60,000 nt of DNA from Nematostella vectensis (GCF_932526225.1 NC_064035.1:6573501-6633500), one strand, 5' to 3'. Counted from the stretch's first letter, positions 36,501 through 48,772 are shown. Notes: a model not told the origin generated them from the sequence alone. A program made the numbers and translations.

Positions 36501-39500
36501 GATAAGACATAGGAAATACTGCATGTAGCAGGCCGCCAAACATCATACGCGAGGTGAAAATGATAAGCGCGAGGCCAAAGCGAAGTCTGCAAGCCAGTCC
36601 TAGGCATGCAGCGGCGTGACAACGACACATAGCGTGACAGGGTGCGTGACAAGTTATATTTAGCAATGGCTCTTGAAGGCGAAAACCACGACAAAGATGA
36701 AAGAGCACATGGAACAAGACCTCTTGGATGCCGTTAGACGAAGCGGTTAGTCTCCGTGTGGTGGTATTTAGTATTTCTCAGATGCAGACCTACTTTTCTT
36801 TTCCGGGGATATAGTTTAAACTGCACTAACGCATAAGGATCTATCGCGCCATGTGATGTTACTTTAGTTGGAAACAGAGTAATTTGTCGATGGAAGTATC
36901 TAAACCAGCCATGCTTAGCGTTATTAATAGTAATAATATTCTAGAAGCGTTATATCATTGGCTTAGGAGTTAATTGATCGTTTTGTGTGTGTGTGTGTGT
37001 GGCATTTAAACGTAATAGTGTTGCGTGGTGTGGATGTAAGAGTGTTGCGCGGCGTGGATGTAAGAGTGTTGCGTGGCGTGGATGTAAGAGTATTGCGCGG
37101 TGTGGATGTAATAGTGTTGCGCGGCGTGGATGTACTTACTACAGAAGCCACAAGACAAGGGACAGACTGACTCCATGTAGCGACGGTGGAACTGACAGTA
37201 GCCTGACTGGGCGGCGTACACGGAGCAGTTCTCAAGAGTATCCTGACATGGGCTGATCGTACGCTCTGCAAACAAATCAAAGTAATTTTGTGACGCCCTG
37301 GCGCAACGATTAATGGAACATATAATGGACGAGGTCCTAGTTGTGGGATCTATGCTATCTTGATTTTTTTTAAATATTTTTTTCAGCTTTGCACGCGGTC
37401 GAGTCATTTGAGATGGAGATGTGGTGGAATCATTCCGTTTGCTTTAAAGGCAGTTATGCCTTCAAGGGCAGTTATGCCTTCAAGGGCAGTTATGCCTTCA
37501 AGGGCAGTTATGCCTTCAAGGGCTAGTTAATGTCAGCATGCATATATTTTGCATTGTTGGCTCTAACTAGAGCCCCTGCAAAACATAATCATAGTTCATG
37601 GTTACCGCTAATTCAAACTCGAACGGATTTATCAGAACGCAAGCTTGCCTTTCTGAAATTCAGAAGTAACTAAAACCACATAATTTAGAATAAAATCCAA
37701 ACCAATTGCGATCTAGAAGAAATTAATTGCAGAACCTGTAGCATCAGTTGAAATACAAGAAATAACCTAAGCTTCCTGGTAACGAGAAGAGGGTTCCCAA
37801 CTTACTTTCCTCGCAGGGGCCAGGTGTAATGTCAGGACATATACACTCGAACTTCTCATCTAATGAGCGGCACGTGGCGCCATCGTGACATGGGTTGGTC
37901 ACGCAGGGATCCGCTAAAATACAAAACGTCATTAGTCTTGCAACACAATGATTATTTCATTAAAACAGGCTTCGACCAAAAAGTCTATTAATGTTCATAT
38001 GAGATTCTTCATGCTAGTTTCCGTCTCCCATAGGGGCGTGCACAAAATTTGCTTAGGGGAGGAGGGATGCGCAGACGTGGGTTTCATATGGATAAAGAAT
38101 AGTACTGGACGATACTTTAGTAAGAAATGAAACACTTTTTGCCGGCCAACCCTACTAGGTTAAACACGTCTATCTCCAATAATGTTGGATTTTTTAGTAT
38201 ACCATAGCCCATGTAAAACTGGCAAAAACCTACACGGCTACACGTAGGCCAGAAAAAACCCTTAAATAAAAAAGGGGTTCTTTTATAAAGCTTCATTTGT
38301 TATGCACAGGGTTAGTCCGTACGGTCAATAAGGGTGGTCGCCACAGGGTTGATTGCTTGCACAGGGGGTTGGGGAAGGGCGTGGCCTGGGGAGAGACATC
38401 GGTTTTACCAACCGTTAGATGAGAGGAAAAAAGAACCCCAAATGAATGCTTATGACTATATTTGACCACACGCCGATAAATGGATGAATTATGAAGTTTG
38501 AACTCTTTGTGATGTCTACGGGAAACCCCGGACGATGTCGCCTCTTTAGCCTCTTTACGTATTAGCTTCTCAAATTAAGAAGCGCTAAAATCATTCACAA
38601 CAAACCTTTCTTAAAGTGGCAACAGATGAGGGACTTTGTTGTCTTTGCGAGAACTGTAAGGAATGAGACCTCTACCTCGTAGTGAGACAGTTCATACGTC
38701 CATATCACCAAGTGACCAATGTCAATCTTTGCATAGTTATGCAGCTTGGTCAGACTGTTCGGTCGCCCTAGTGTGATTATCTCGTAACGTGGCTTGAGAG
38801 GCGGGAAGGTGACCTCTGCCGCACTCTTGTCTGTTACTACTAGTTTCCCATTTCGATAGACTTTTAGACCATTGTCAATATGCCAGCTAAAGACAAAATG
38901 AAACCATGCTTTTGGCAGGAAGTCGAGCGTGATCTTCCAGTCTTTGGTCTGGGTGGAGAGATTTAGTACAAAGTTCTTAGGTTTGTTCTTTTTAGGGTCT
39001 TTGTGGCAATTTAGACATAGGAACTGGAAGCCAGGTCCTCGTTGATGGTCCGTGTATCGACCGCCAGATAAAATAAATTCGCCTGTAATAACAATGAAAC
39101 AAAAAAGTCATCAATCAAGTCAATCATTATTTTTTTCGCATTGAAGACAGATTCATGGTCGCAAATGCAAACTCCTAATCAGACGACGCGATTTTGTAGT
39201 AGGTAGAGATATAGAAGTAGAAGAATGAGCTTTCAGAGCAGTGAGCTTCTTTTACAGCACTGCGAGTGACATCTGAATTACTTATCAACTTCAATATCAG
39301 ATAAAAGAGTGAATAAATAAGCGTTCGACTTTGTGTCTCTGTATTTTGCACTTGTTTTCCATCATGTTTTATTTTGCAAGCAGCTACGTACATCGTGCAC
39401 AAGGCAAATGTCGTACTCGTTCTTGTCTTCAAACTTCAGTTCCTGTCCTCGTTGTATAAATACCTGCATGGTACTTGATCCAGAACGCGACAGTCAGTCC

Positions 39501-42500
39501 GTCATCGCACAGCGTCGGGTCATTAATGCACTTGCTCTTCAAACCGCTAATCAATATCCAGTCATCTACTCCGTCCAGTGACAACACGGGGCCCAACTGC
39601 TCCGCATACGTGGTGCGCACTCCGTTGTATGTCAAAGTCTTGCAATTGCCGCGAACGTCCAGTAATGTTCTAGAGGGTGTGGTCGAGTTGAAGGGCCAGT
39701 AGTGGACAGCGTTCGGATATCGTGACCCTGCAGAATGAAAAATGCGAAAATGTTTAAAAACAGTCTTTGCAAGGGAATCACCTTATTATGCGACTAGAAC
39801 ATGGGTCCGTAAGTTAGCAGACCGCTTGCGACAGTTAACAAAGTGCCGCGTGCAAACAGGGCCCTCATCGGTTAGCAAGGCTTGCATGGTCTTTCGCCGC
39901 CTTGCAGCAATTCAAGAAATAGCGCCAGCATTGTTTAGCAAACGATGTTAGTTTTTTTTCCGCAAGTTACGCTAGCTGTTTTCGCAAGCAATGCTGTCTG
40001 TTTTCGCAAGCAATGCTAGCTGTTTTCGCAAGCAATGCTAGCTGTTTTCGCAAGCAACGCTAGCTGTTTTCGCCAGCAATGCTAGCTGTTTTCGCAAGCA
40101 ATGCTGTCTGTTTTCGCAAGCAATGCTAGCTGTTTTCGCCAGCAATGCTAGCTGTTTTCGCCAGCAACGCTAGCTGTTTTCGCCAGCAACGCTAGCTGTT
40201 TTCGCCAGCAACGCTAGCTGTTTTCGCCAGCAATGCTAGCTGTTTTCGCCAGCAACGCTAGCTGTTTTCGCAAGCAATGCTAGCTGTTTTCGCAAGCAAT
40301 GCTAGCTGTTTTCGCCAGCAATGCTAGCTGTTTTCGCAAGCAATGCTAGCTGTTTTCGCAAGCAATGCTAGCTGTTTTCGCAAGCAATGCTGTCTGTTTT
40401 CGCAAGCAATGCTAGCTGTTTTCGCCAGCAATGCTAGCTGTTTTCGCCAGCAACGCTAGCTGTTTTCGCCAGCAACGCTAGCTGTTTTCGCCAGCAACGC
40501 TAGCTGTTTTCGCCAGCAATGCTAGCTGTTTTCGCCAGCAACGCTAGCTGTTTTCGCCAGCAATGCTTGCTGGTTTCACAAGCAATGCTTGCTCTTTTCA
40601 CAAGCAACGCTGGCCGTTTGCATGTGGCTTCAGCGGGAATTGCGGAATTGGATTTACGTTGGAGTAGAGTGCAGTTTAGGCCTGATATTGGTCATGTCAC
40701 CTAACATGCCATTAACCGACTTTCGCAATATATCTTATATCGCAAACAGGGATACAGGGAACAGGGTTCCGCTCTATCCCCTCTGTTAGTAATTGACAAG
40801 AGAAATCGAATATAATATAAAGTATATCCATATAAAAATACTTAAGTTACTATGCTGTAAATTCTCGATGTTAAGTAGGTCACAGTTCAAGCTGCAAAGA
40901 TGGGGGATTGGAAGGTGGTAATAGATCAATAATTACCAACATCCCCTGCTAAGAGTCTACAGCCATTTAAGCAAGAGCGTCCTACGCAACACGTTTCTTA
41001 AACATAATTGCCGCATATTTCACAAGGCGTCATTTATTCCCTTTAAGGTGATCTCAGCATAAATGGTTATTAATATTTCTATGTGTCATTACGAACGGGT
41101 AAAAAGAGTAAACTAAGATTTTTAATCCTAAAACATGTCGGCTCTGCTTCTTATATGAGATGAGAACATACTTAAAGTTAATCAATAGAGAAATTCCCTG
41201 TTGATTCTTAACAATAGAAGCATCTGTAAAGATTACGATACGATAGTGATCGGTTGAAATACTTCCTTTTCAAACCAATGCCTAACAATATCTTTTCGAT
41301 GTTTCTGTCAAATATCCTTTTATAGTGTAAGCTGTACGTGTACTTTCAGTACTGCCTTTGGGTTAGATCGCGGTACATGATTTGTTTGCCTCTATCATTG
41401 CAGTGTATTTGTATTTATGCTCACCAGGTGTTAATATGAATGGAAGAAAAGGAATATTCTTACACACTTTCGCCCCTGAAGAATAGCTGCGGTGGTCGCA
41501 CAGGGAACCTATCATAAATGTTCTATAGAATTTTAGTATAAATCCGCTCACTGGCTCTCGTACTCACTATCTATTGAGCCATAGATAGTGAGTAGCGAAA
41601 AAGCCGGCGCTTTCGCGCCAAAAGCGGTTATTTATTACTGAGAATTATTAAAATCATATTTTTTTCGCTACGCGCATCGTGGACTATCTATTGACTCATA
41701 GAAAACTCGAACTCGTAGTCTTTAAAATATCATATTTAACAAAAAGAACCATATTATATGGTTTTGAGTTCAGCTTGTAGTGATAGAATCTCACCAGTAA
41801 ACTGTACTGAAAAACACCAAAAATTGTTGGACGTAAAGGTTTGATTGCGGTTCGAAAGTGGATTTTTCTTTTGAGAACATCACGCGCGTATTAACCGAAT
41901 ATGTGAGCTGTACTGATAATTGGATTCGAAATAACTAAGCTGCCTGAGACGAACCACTAGCCAGACACTTAAAACCCGCTGGTCTTAATTTGTAGACTAT
42001 TATAACTTATAGCCATATAAAACATCAGAAACCCATGTTTTCCGTATAGTGATATTTTTCATAAAAATAAATAAAATTGAGAGAAGTGAAAAAAACGAAA
42101 GAGAAAAGTGAAATGAATACGTTTGAACGTTATACGAGGGCTCCGTGCACTTCCAAGAAATGTCGTTAATTCCCGTTATGAAAAAAAACGTGCTTGGTTG
42201 AATGAATCAGAGTGAGGTAAATTGTAGAGGTCATGTATGACCGTTATTTTACAAGGTTAGCAGAGCAAAAGGTAATCAAACCGAATTATCCCCTTTTATA
42301 ATCACATTTGTATTTTCCAATATTAACTCACTCGTGGTCGAGTGAGCGACGTGGTCAGAGGTCAAAAACATTTATTCGCTTTAAATACTTTAGCTTTCTC
42401 ACATTAAATGAAATAATTTAGCTATATTCCTCCCTAACGACAAATTATGTCTTGTCATAATAAAAATAATCGCGAATTCAGATTTCATGCTCATTCATGT

Positions 42501-42823
42501 TAAAGAAAATATTTCGAGGAACACGAAATTGCATTTCACTTCTTATTTATTTGGTTTTCAGCCTATGAAACTTATAGCGCTATTTGTCATTGGCGCACAC
42601 ATTTGTAAACGTAACCTGAACATGAAGTCACCCACACGGATGCTGTAATTGAAGGAATGAAGTAACGGACGACTCACAGACCTTGAAAGCGGTAAAATCC
42701 TCGTCTTATTTGCGCAGAGTCAAGCGGATTCCATCCGTTTGATACCGGAGTCGCAGTCGTCAAGAAACGAGGAGAATTGACAAGCAGAAGTACACACACA
42801 AGGGATACGACCACCTCTTCCAT
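27552..42823 (-). CDS. R3: complete LamG-EGF-ShK-SEA-like transmembrane receptor, 924 aa
   Basis: Eight exons in transcript order: 42823-42682 (signal peptide MEEVVVSLVCVLLLV), 39727-39464 and 39082-38606 (LamG-like), 37913-37806 (EGF, six Cys, DPCVTNPCHDGATC), 37265-37140 (ShK, six Cys), 32951-31692 (Ser/Thr/Pro stalk, Cys-rich and SEA-like module), 29048-28901 ([11 protein letters not shown]) and 27801-27552 (tail). Phases are 1,1,1,1,1,1,2 and the sum is in frame. Domain order matches R2 with an added ShK and a longer stalk. The tail has [16 protein letters not shown], a run of about 15 Gly, a Lys cluster and a VTYKPPKWD end. The signal exon is placed by phase and hydrophobicity; its donor (CAAG, then gtctgt) is weak. 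The ShK is an extracellular module here, not evidence of a toxin. Introns hold at least six minisatellites and a SINE. Confidence 0.83.
28087..28213 (+). CDS. Candidate terminal exon on + strand inside an R3 intron
   Basis: After a good acceptor (ggttctttgcag), a frame reads LQLIASQSASLFESVGD and on to a stop, helical and charged like a coiled-coil end. It needs a phase-2 donor upstream. It could be a distal exon of the LRRC46-like gene (5.7 kb away) or chance. I found no linking exon. Confidence 0.25.
28340..28840. repeat. About 21-bp minisatellite interrupted by a SINE
   Basis: Units like AGTGTCACGCAACTCGGATC occur at 28,350-28,390 and again at 28,758-28,840. The stretch between is the SINE, so it appears to have inserted into the array. 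Confidence 0.7.
28475..28760 (-). mobile_element. tRNA-derived SINE
   Basis: Read on the - strand, the head has a split pol III promoter: an A-box-like TTAGCGCGTCGG and a B-box-like GTGTCGAATCC about 35 bases apart. A body follows whose motifs (AGAGACGGGAC and CCCCAG.GGTTCTTT in + orientation) recur at 51,085-51,240. The family identity is not known to me. Confidence 0.6.
29790..30685. repeat. 52-bp minisatellite, about 17 copies, in R3 intron
   Basis: The unit contains TGTACCGAGTGTGCAATAC and AAACTGCTATACACGGCC. Variants (GTTTATTG or GTACATTG; GTGTGC or GTACGC) recur in blocks. The array lies between the TM and SEA-like exons of R3. Confidence 0.95.
30690..31690. other. R3 intron sequence without recognised content
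   Basis: AT-rich intron DNA with a GT dinucleotide run near 30,985. No exon is supported. Confidence 0.5.
32119..32133 (-). other. Polybasic furin-like site in R3 ectodomain
   Basis: The codons read Lys-Arg-Arg-Arg-Arg before Glu, in the same place as in R1 and R2. A Ser/Pro-rich loop of about 45 residues separates it from the next predicted strand (VSVVMFSI). Confidence 0.6.
32952..33069 (-). CDS. Possible alternative start of R3 with its own signal peptide
   Basis: The stalk exon of R3 stays open upstream of its acceptor to an ATG. This adds a basic stretch and a hydrophobic run (RCLLLITLIHLC) that would serve as a signal peptide. Such a transcript would encode stalk, SEA-like module, TM and tail without LamG, EGF or ShK. 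The matching region of R2 has no hydrophobic stretch. It may simply be intron. Confidence 0.25.
33240..34900. other. R3 intron sequence without recognised content
   Basis: AT-rich; no repeats or frames worth naming. Confidence 0.5.
34900..35520. repeat. About 43-bp CACGTG-rich minisatellite in R3 intron
   Basis: Units around GATCACGTGCCAGATTTTCG and CTTGCACGCCTCGTG repeat about ten times, then decay. Nearly every unit carries CACGTG, the palindromic E-box. Confidence 0.88.
36155..36440. repeat. About 29-bp minisatellite with ACGTCACGTGA core
   Basis: Units alternate GACGTCACGTGATGAGGG and TACGTCACGTGACGAGAG, giving a two-unit period near 58 bp. The core overlaps a CRE half site (ACGTCA) and an E-box (CACGTG). 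Confidence 0.9.
37010..37134. repeat. 24-bp minisatellite, 5 copies, starting at the R3 ShK-exon donor
   Basis: The unit is AGTGTTGCGCGGCGTGGATG plus TAAG. On the gene strand the repeat begins directly after GTAAGT of the ShK-exon donor. An in-frame read-through (YIHAAQHS-like) is intronic. Confidence 0.9.
37437..37525. repeat. 20-bp tandem repeat, about 4.5 copies
   Basis: The unit is GGCAGTTATGCCTTCAAGGG, in the intron between the EGF and ShK exons of R3. Confidence 0.93.
39957..40615. repeat. 22-bp minisatellite, about 30 copies, in R3 intron
   Basis: The unit is GCTGTTTTCGCAAGCAATGC plus TA, with CAAGCA/CCAGCA and ATGC/ACGC variants in blocks. It lies between the signal-peptide and first LamG exons. 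Confidence 0.96.
41562..41593. repeat. Perfect 13-bp inverted repeat
   Basis: ACTCACTATCTAT and its exact complement flank six bases (TGAGCC). This is a short hairpin of unknown role inside an R3 intron. A related CTATCTATTGA motif recurs near 41,690. Confidence 0.6.
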
Positions 42824-44060
42824 ATAACTGATATGCATTGAAAAGCAGGAGGAATTCCTAGTTATCCTCCTGTTAATTACGTTAACTTGTATACCGCACA
42901 ATTCGAGCGTATAACGACCATTGCGACAGGCTAACGGGTTAGAGGCTCCGATGGGTTTATGCAATTCGTAAACTCAACAAGCACACGAAGGCCATTTTGA
43001 TTGTCGAGCATGATAACACTCGTGGATTCGGTGAGATCAGCTCACGAAGATTTCTTTCACCTGCAATCTGCAATCTCCCTTTCAAATGACCTCATAATTA
43101 ATTCATTTTCCCGTCGGAGGGATTGGACTACAAATGGTAATTACATATGTGTTCAGCGGAAGCGCGCTAATTTATGCATTGCTGTACAAACCCCTTCTCT
43201 TTCAACAAGTGCGGTTCTGCTACAGCAAACAGTAAATATATAGCCCTTCAGAACTTCACTAGAACTAACAATACAAGCTCTTATGAGAGATACATGCGCC
43301 AAGCGTAGAAATAATCAGCTTTATTGTTGATGCAAAAGGTGCTGTTCTGGGCTCTGCCAAATGAATGGGTGGGAGGGATAAACTTCTCATCCAATTGCGG
43401 ATAAAAACCCTCGATGAATTAAATCGATGAATCAAATAACGAATCAAATACCACTTGCAATCAAAGTTACTGCAATGATATGTTTAATGATGGTCCGAAA
43501 TAAATAGGTTTTTTTTCTAGGAATTGTTTTTGTTTTAAAGTTGTTGTGAATGGACTTTGATGACATGTACGCCGGTATTATAAGCGTTACTAATAACATT
43601 AGTTCTCAACCACCAGGAAGATAAACATCAGAAACATAAGAAATCCTTCATAATCTTTTTCTCGAACAATTTTTGAAGTCAGTCTTAAAGAACAAATTCA
43701 TTAGAAATGGAGTTTTTTTGTATACTTTAAGGATGGTAAGAGAAATATAACATCGACAGTAGCTGTAATCGATGTTGACTAAAAAAATGGGAAATCGACT
43801 TATACAAGATGGTCTTGGTCTTAGACGCCCCGCATTATTCAGAGTTTAAAAAAATACCATATTAACACCTAGATTTTTGAAAATGGTAATATCACATGAA
43901 AGAATGCTAATTCTGTATACACTGCCGCCGACACTGGCTATATTGGTTTAACGAGTTCTATTCAAAGCAGTGCCGAACAGGCTATTGTTGACTTAGATCT
44001 TGTTTATTTTACGGGAGGAAAAAAAATATGGTTAGTATGAGAGCAAGTGTAATTTGTGGT
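42824..44060. other. Spacer upstream of R3
   Basis: The R3 promoter should lie just above 42,823, but no clear TATA or initiator is visible. I see no gene. Confidence 0.5.
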
Positions 44061-44061
44061 T

Positions 44062-44205
44062 TTATAAGGTAGCCAATCCCCAATAATGCATTGAATGTGG
44101 ATAGACAAATCTGACGCCTTCGACATTATAAACGTACATTTCAACCGGAATTCCGATATTTTGTTTAACTGTAGAGAGAATTCCTGGGGTCATGGATCTC
44201 GTTGC
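44062..44205 (-). CDS. Candidate exon between R3 and R4
   Basis: A strong acceptor (gtttctctcccag) precedes 47 codons and a TAA. The peptide contains TPGILSTVKQNIGIPVE and VRFVYPHSMHYWG, and the frame stays open about 11 codons above the acceptor. It looks more coding-like than its AT-rich surroundings. Read in phase 1 from R4 it would instead stop after about 13 codons. I recognise no family. Confidence 0.28.
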   Translation of the reverse strand, partial: ATRSMTPGILSTVKQNIGIPVEMYVYNVEGVRFVYPHSMHYWGLATL

Positions 44206-44239
44206 CTGGGAGAGAAACATGTCGAATATTCTACTAGAT

Positions 44240-47130
44240 CAAGAAATATATTAAATATTTATTAGGAATAAAACCTTTGACGCTTCCGCTGTAGGAATCC
44301 AAAATCTATTATCTGGAAGGATGTGGGTATTTTTTAATCAAAATATAAACCTTACCATCCACCCCTTGACACAAGTTTGCGATTGAGATTACATTCAAGT
44401 TCAAGTATCCTCACTATACAGTCACAGCCAAACTTTCACAACAAAGATGCAAGTTGTTATTATTAGGTATGCTGAAAGATATATTATTATAAGGCTACGA
44501 TAGTACGCGCGCTGTGATTGGCTAATTGGTAGTCGTGACATTCCCGTATTGCCCGTATCTGAGGGCATTACGGAATTCCGTATTGCCCTACGAAAAAAAA
44601 AATTCACGACCTTCTGTTTGTTGAATTTTTTCCACCTTCAAACTGCAAAATTGGCAAAGCCTCGGTCGATACGCCAAAGCCTCAGTTTGATATTTCCCAG
44701 CATGACATCACTCTCGGTTAGTAAGTAGTTAATATCCTCCTGAGGTTTTGTTATATCAAATCCGACACTCTAGGGGTCGTTATCCTGCAAGTATAGAGTC
44801 AGTTACCCAAAAACACTCCGCAATTCGAACTAAAAGATACCTAGGTACAAACTTTTAGTCATATCCACACGGTAAACGCAGACTTCCCGCTTACTTCAAT
44901 TGTCTCCCTTGGGGGTCCCGTGAGCGGTTCGTTTGAACACCCTCAGGTTTGCGCTAGGTCCAAATCGTGGTTAAACTTCTAAAGTTTGGGTTCCTATAAT
45001 CCCCAAAATGGTCTTGCCTGAAGCAAAAAATTTGCATAATCGATAGTCTTTGGCAGAATCCGGGGCGTACCAATTTTTTATGCCAGCTAAACTTGGACTC
45101 CATCAGATTTTTAAAAGCTTTAAAAAGGCATATAAAAGTATACTGAATTACACCCGAATATTCAAATAGCAAAATTTGGGCGAGCGAGCTGAAAACGGCC
45201 CTTCCAGCTTAATATCGTAGTCTGTTTGAGTCTGCTGGAGTAGTACACGTTCTCGACAAACTTTTGGTAATTTTAATCCTTTATAATTCCATTGCAAATA
45301 TACTCCCCCAAAATACCTATCTATTATCGTGTTTTCACATCTACTGTTTTAACAAGTTTCGGAAAATCGGCATTTGCAGAGAACAATGGAGTGTTCGAAC
45401 ACTGAACGTGATGTTTAAGCCAAAACCAATGGTTCTGTGTTTACTTACGAGAATAAAGGGTCCTTGGCTTACTAGGAAGTATATTTTATTTTATTGAAAT
45501 TACTTTAGAATTCAACGTGAAGGGCAAAAAAGTAAAACTCGGTCACATTCCCCTCCAAGTAGTTTTAAACAAAACATTGACCATTACGAGAAAGAATAAA
45601 AGTCAGAAGGGTGACTCATGCTTATACTTTGGCCTTTCTAGTCAAACATTATACTAAATAGCTTTGATTAAATGAGGCTTAAGTAATGCTTATTTGTCCA
45701 GCCTGAGATTTCACCAACGTCCAGCCTAAGCTTTCACCAACATGGTGGTCAGAAACATGAGAACATATGCTAAAAACATGCCGAGGCTCAGATAGCAGAA
45801 TATTGCTTTGTTAGTCTGATGGGTTCTAAATGCAGAATCAAATCGTGTTCATAATAAGTAGCTTAAATTTCATTGCTAATGTTTATTTGTGTAATTTATT
45901 TCCTCATCATTTATTGATGTGTACCATTGTCAATTCTAAACCATTATAAGTAAAAAGGAAGCATTAGGTGTACGGCAATTATCACGGTTACCTGTGTACG
46001 TGAGGGAAGCAAATGTTTGTGGTACTTGAATTGGAAAACAGCTTGTAATGCGTTTGTCACTACAAAATACATTTGGTGTGAGAATTTTTAGCAAATATAC
46101 TAGAGAATGGATTTAAAAGCGTGAACGTGTAAATGGCTGAATACCACACAAATCGCAAATTAACTGAAATTGACCTCCGAGCGACTTGGCACTCTATAAA
46201 CGCATATCACCAGCGTGAAATCTATTGCCCGAGCTTTTGAAATCCATCTTATATTTTACTATGATATCCATATCACCAATATTATGGCAACGTACGTGTT
46301 TGAGTTTTTGTAAAAAGGGCAAAAAAAGGGGAAATAAGGGGTATCTGTGGCATGCAGCGAGGTGCTTGTACGGATTGAAAAGGAAACAAATACTAAATAA
46401 ACACATTGCATCACGCCCTATCGCGGTTTTGTTAGAATTACCTAGAAGACAACACAGCTCACATGACGAGCATCAAGCAATCAAGGGTTAAAAGCACTGG
46501 CCCTAAATCGTTATACAGGCACGTGTCTAGGGGGTGCGCAGGTTACAACCATCCCCACCCCCCTCAGCAAATTCTCGGTACACGCCTGCTATTTCGCGAC
46601 CAAGATGGCGAAATAGGCACACATACGCGGTGGAATGTGATATCAGGCGCGATATCACATTCCATATAGCTAGAATTGTAGCAACCTCCAAAGGGGGGAT
46701 GCACTGGGAAAAACACATTTAGCAATTCAATCAATCGATTATACTGTATGAAAACAAATGTCTGAGCTAATGTTCAGTTCTAGCGTAAATATACTGTCAG
46801 CTATATATTTATATTAATATATATTCATAAAATATCAGAAATTATGCATATAGTAGAAATAGGGATAAAAAAATGTGAAAGAGCAAAGTAATTTTGCAAG
46901 ATTAAAAAACCCGACCGGTTTCATGAATAAGCGTATAAAATATTAACTCCCATCAAAATCAAAACCCAATCTAGCAATGAAAACACATTTCAAAGATACA
47001 ATGAGCTAAATTATTACCAAGGATTTAATCAAGTTTTAAGAAAACTACACACAACAAAAATATATAAAAAATGAGCAACTCTACCCCAAACTTGTTTTCA
47101 ACGCATAATTGCTCTATACAGGTTTGAGTT
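44240..47130. other. Spacer, no gene recognised
   Basis: AT-rich. It contains a 13-bp perfect inverted repeat at 46,632-46,663 (GGAATGTGATATC arms). No TM or tail exon like those of R1-R3 could be found on the - strand. Confidence 0.5.
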
Positions 47131-47134
47131 TAAA

Positions 47135-48772
47135 AGGTGTGCTATACCACAAAGGCCAGCGTTGCGCAGGTAAATGGTATGCTTAGGTTTACCACAAAGG
47201 CCAGCGTTACGCAGGTAAATGGTATGCTTAGGTTTACCACAAAGGCCAGCGTTGCGCAGGTAAATGGTATGCTTAGGTTTACCACAAAGGCCAGCGTTGC
47301 GCAGGTAAATGGTATGCTTAGGTTTACCACAAAGGCCAGCGTCGCGCAGGTAAATGGTATGCTGAGGTTCACCACAAAGGCCAGCGTTGCGCAGGTAAAT
47401 GGTATGCTTAGGTTTACCACAAAGGCCAGCGTTACGCAGGTAAATGGTATGCTTAGGTTTACCACAAAGGCCAGCGTTGCGCAGGTAAATGGTATGCTTA
47501 GGTTTACCACAAAGGCCAGCAGTTAAATGGTATGCTTAGCTTTACCACAAAGGCCAGCAGGTAAATGGTATGCTTAGCTTTACCACAAAGGCCAGAAGGT
47601 AAATGGTATGCTTAGCTTTACCCCAAAGGCCAGCATGTAAATGGTATGCTTAGCTTTACCATTAAGGCCAGCAGGTACGTGGTATACTTTGCTTTACCAC
47701 AAAGGCCAGCAGGTAAATGGTATGCTTAGCTTTACCATTAAAACCAGCAGGTAAATGGTATGCTTAGCTTTACCATTAAAACCAGCAGGTAAATGGTATG
47801 CTTAGCTTTACCACAAAGGCCAGCAGGTATATGTTATTCCTAACTTTAGCACAAAGGCCAGCGTTGCGTAGGTAAATGGTATGCTTAGGTTAACCATAAA
47901 GGCCAGCAGGTAAATGGTATGTTTAGCTTTACCACAAAGGCCAGCAGGTAAATGGTATGCTTAGCTTTACCACAAAGGCCAGAAGGTAAATGGTATGCTT
48001 AGCTTTACCACAAAGGCCAGCAGGTAAATGGTATTCCTAGCTTTACCAAAAAGGCCAGCAGTTAAATGGTATGCTTAGCTTTAACACAAAGGCCAGCAGG
48101 TTAATGGTATTCTTAGCTTTACCACAAAGGCCAGCAGGTAAATGGTATTCTTAGCTTTACCACAAAGGCCAGCAGGTAAATGGTATGCTTAGCTTTACCA
48201 TTAAAACCAGCAGGTAAATGGTATGCTTGGCTTTACCATTAAAACCAGCAGTTAAATGGTATGCTTAGCTTTACTATTAAAACCAGCAGTTAAATGGTAT
48301 GCTTAGATTTACCATTAAAACCAGCAGTTAAATGGTATTCTTAGCTTTTCCATTAAAACCATCAGGTAAATGGTATGCTTAGCTTTGCCATTAAAATCAG
48401 CAGGTAAACGGTATGCGTCGCTTTACCATTAAAACCAGCAGGTAAATTGTATGCTTAGGTTTACCACAAAGGCCAGCAGGTAAATGGTATTCCTAGCTTT
48501 ACCACAAAGGCCAGCAGGTAAATGGTATGCTTAGCTGACGCAGGTAAATGGTATGCTTAGCTTTTTCACAAAGGCCAGCGTTGCGCAGGTTAATGATATG
48601 CTTCGCTGTACAACAAAGGCCAGCAGGTAAATGGTATTCCTAGCTTTACCACAAAGGCCAGCAGGTAAATGGTATTCCTAGCTTTACCACAAAGGCCAGC
48701 AGGTAAATAGTATGCTTAGCTTTACCACAAAGGCCAGCGTGAGGCAGGTGAAAGGTATGCTAGAGGCTTACC
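47135..48772. repeat. 38/45-bp minisatellite, about 42 copies, grown from the R4 Kazal-exon splice donor
   Basis: Read on the gene (-) strand, each unit contains GGCCTTTGTGGTAAAGC followed by TAAGCATACCATTTACCTGC. The Kazal exon ends GGGCCTTGTG and continues GTAAGCCTCTAGCATACC into the intron, which is the first unit of the array. A 45-bp form with an added CGCAACG-like segment predominates at the far end, a 38-bp form elsewhere. Confidence 0.93.

Noticed and set aside
37006-37134. His/Tyr/Ala repeat extension of the ShK exon
   Set aside because: It lies beyond a strong GTAAGT donor whose phase fits the next exon; treated as intron and kept only as a retention hypothesis.
47137-47526. Repeat frames on both strands (TTKASVAQVNGMLRF and reverse)
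   Set aside because: Artefact of the 45-bp array; frames end as soon as the unit changes to 38 bp.
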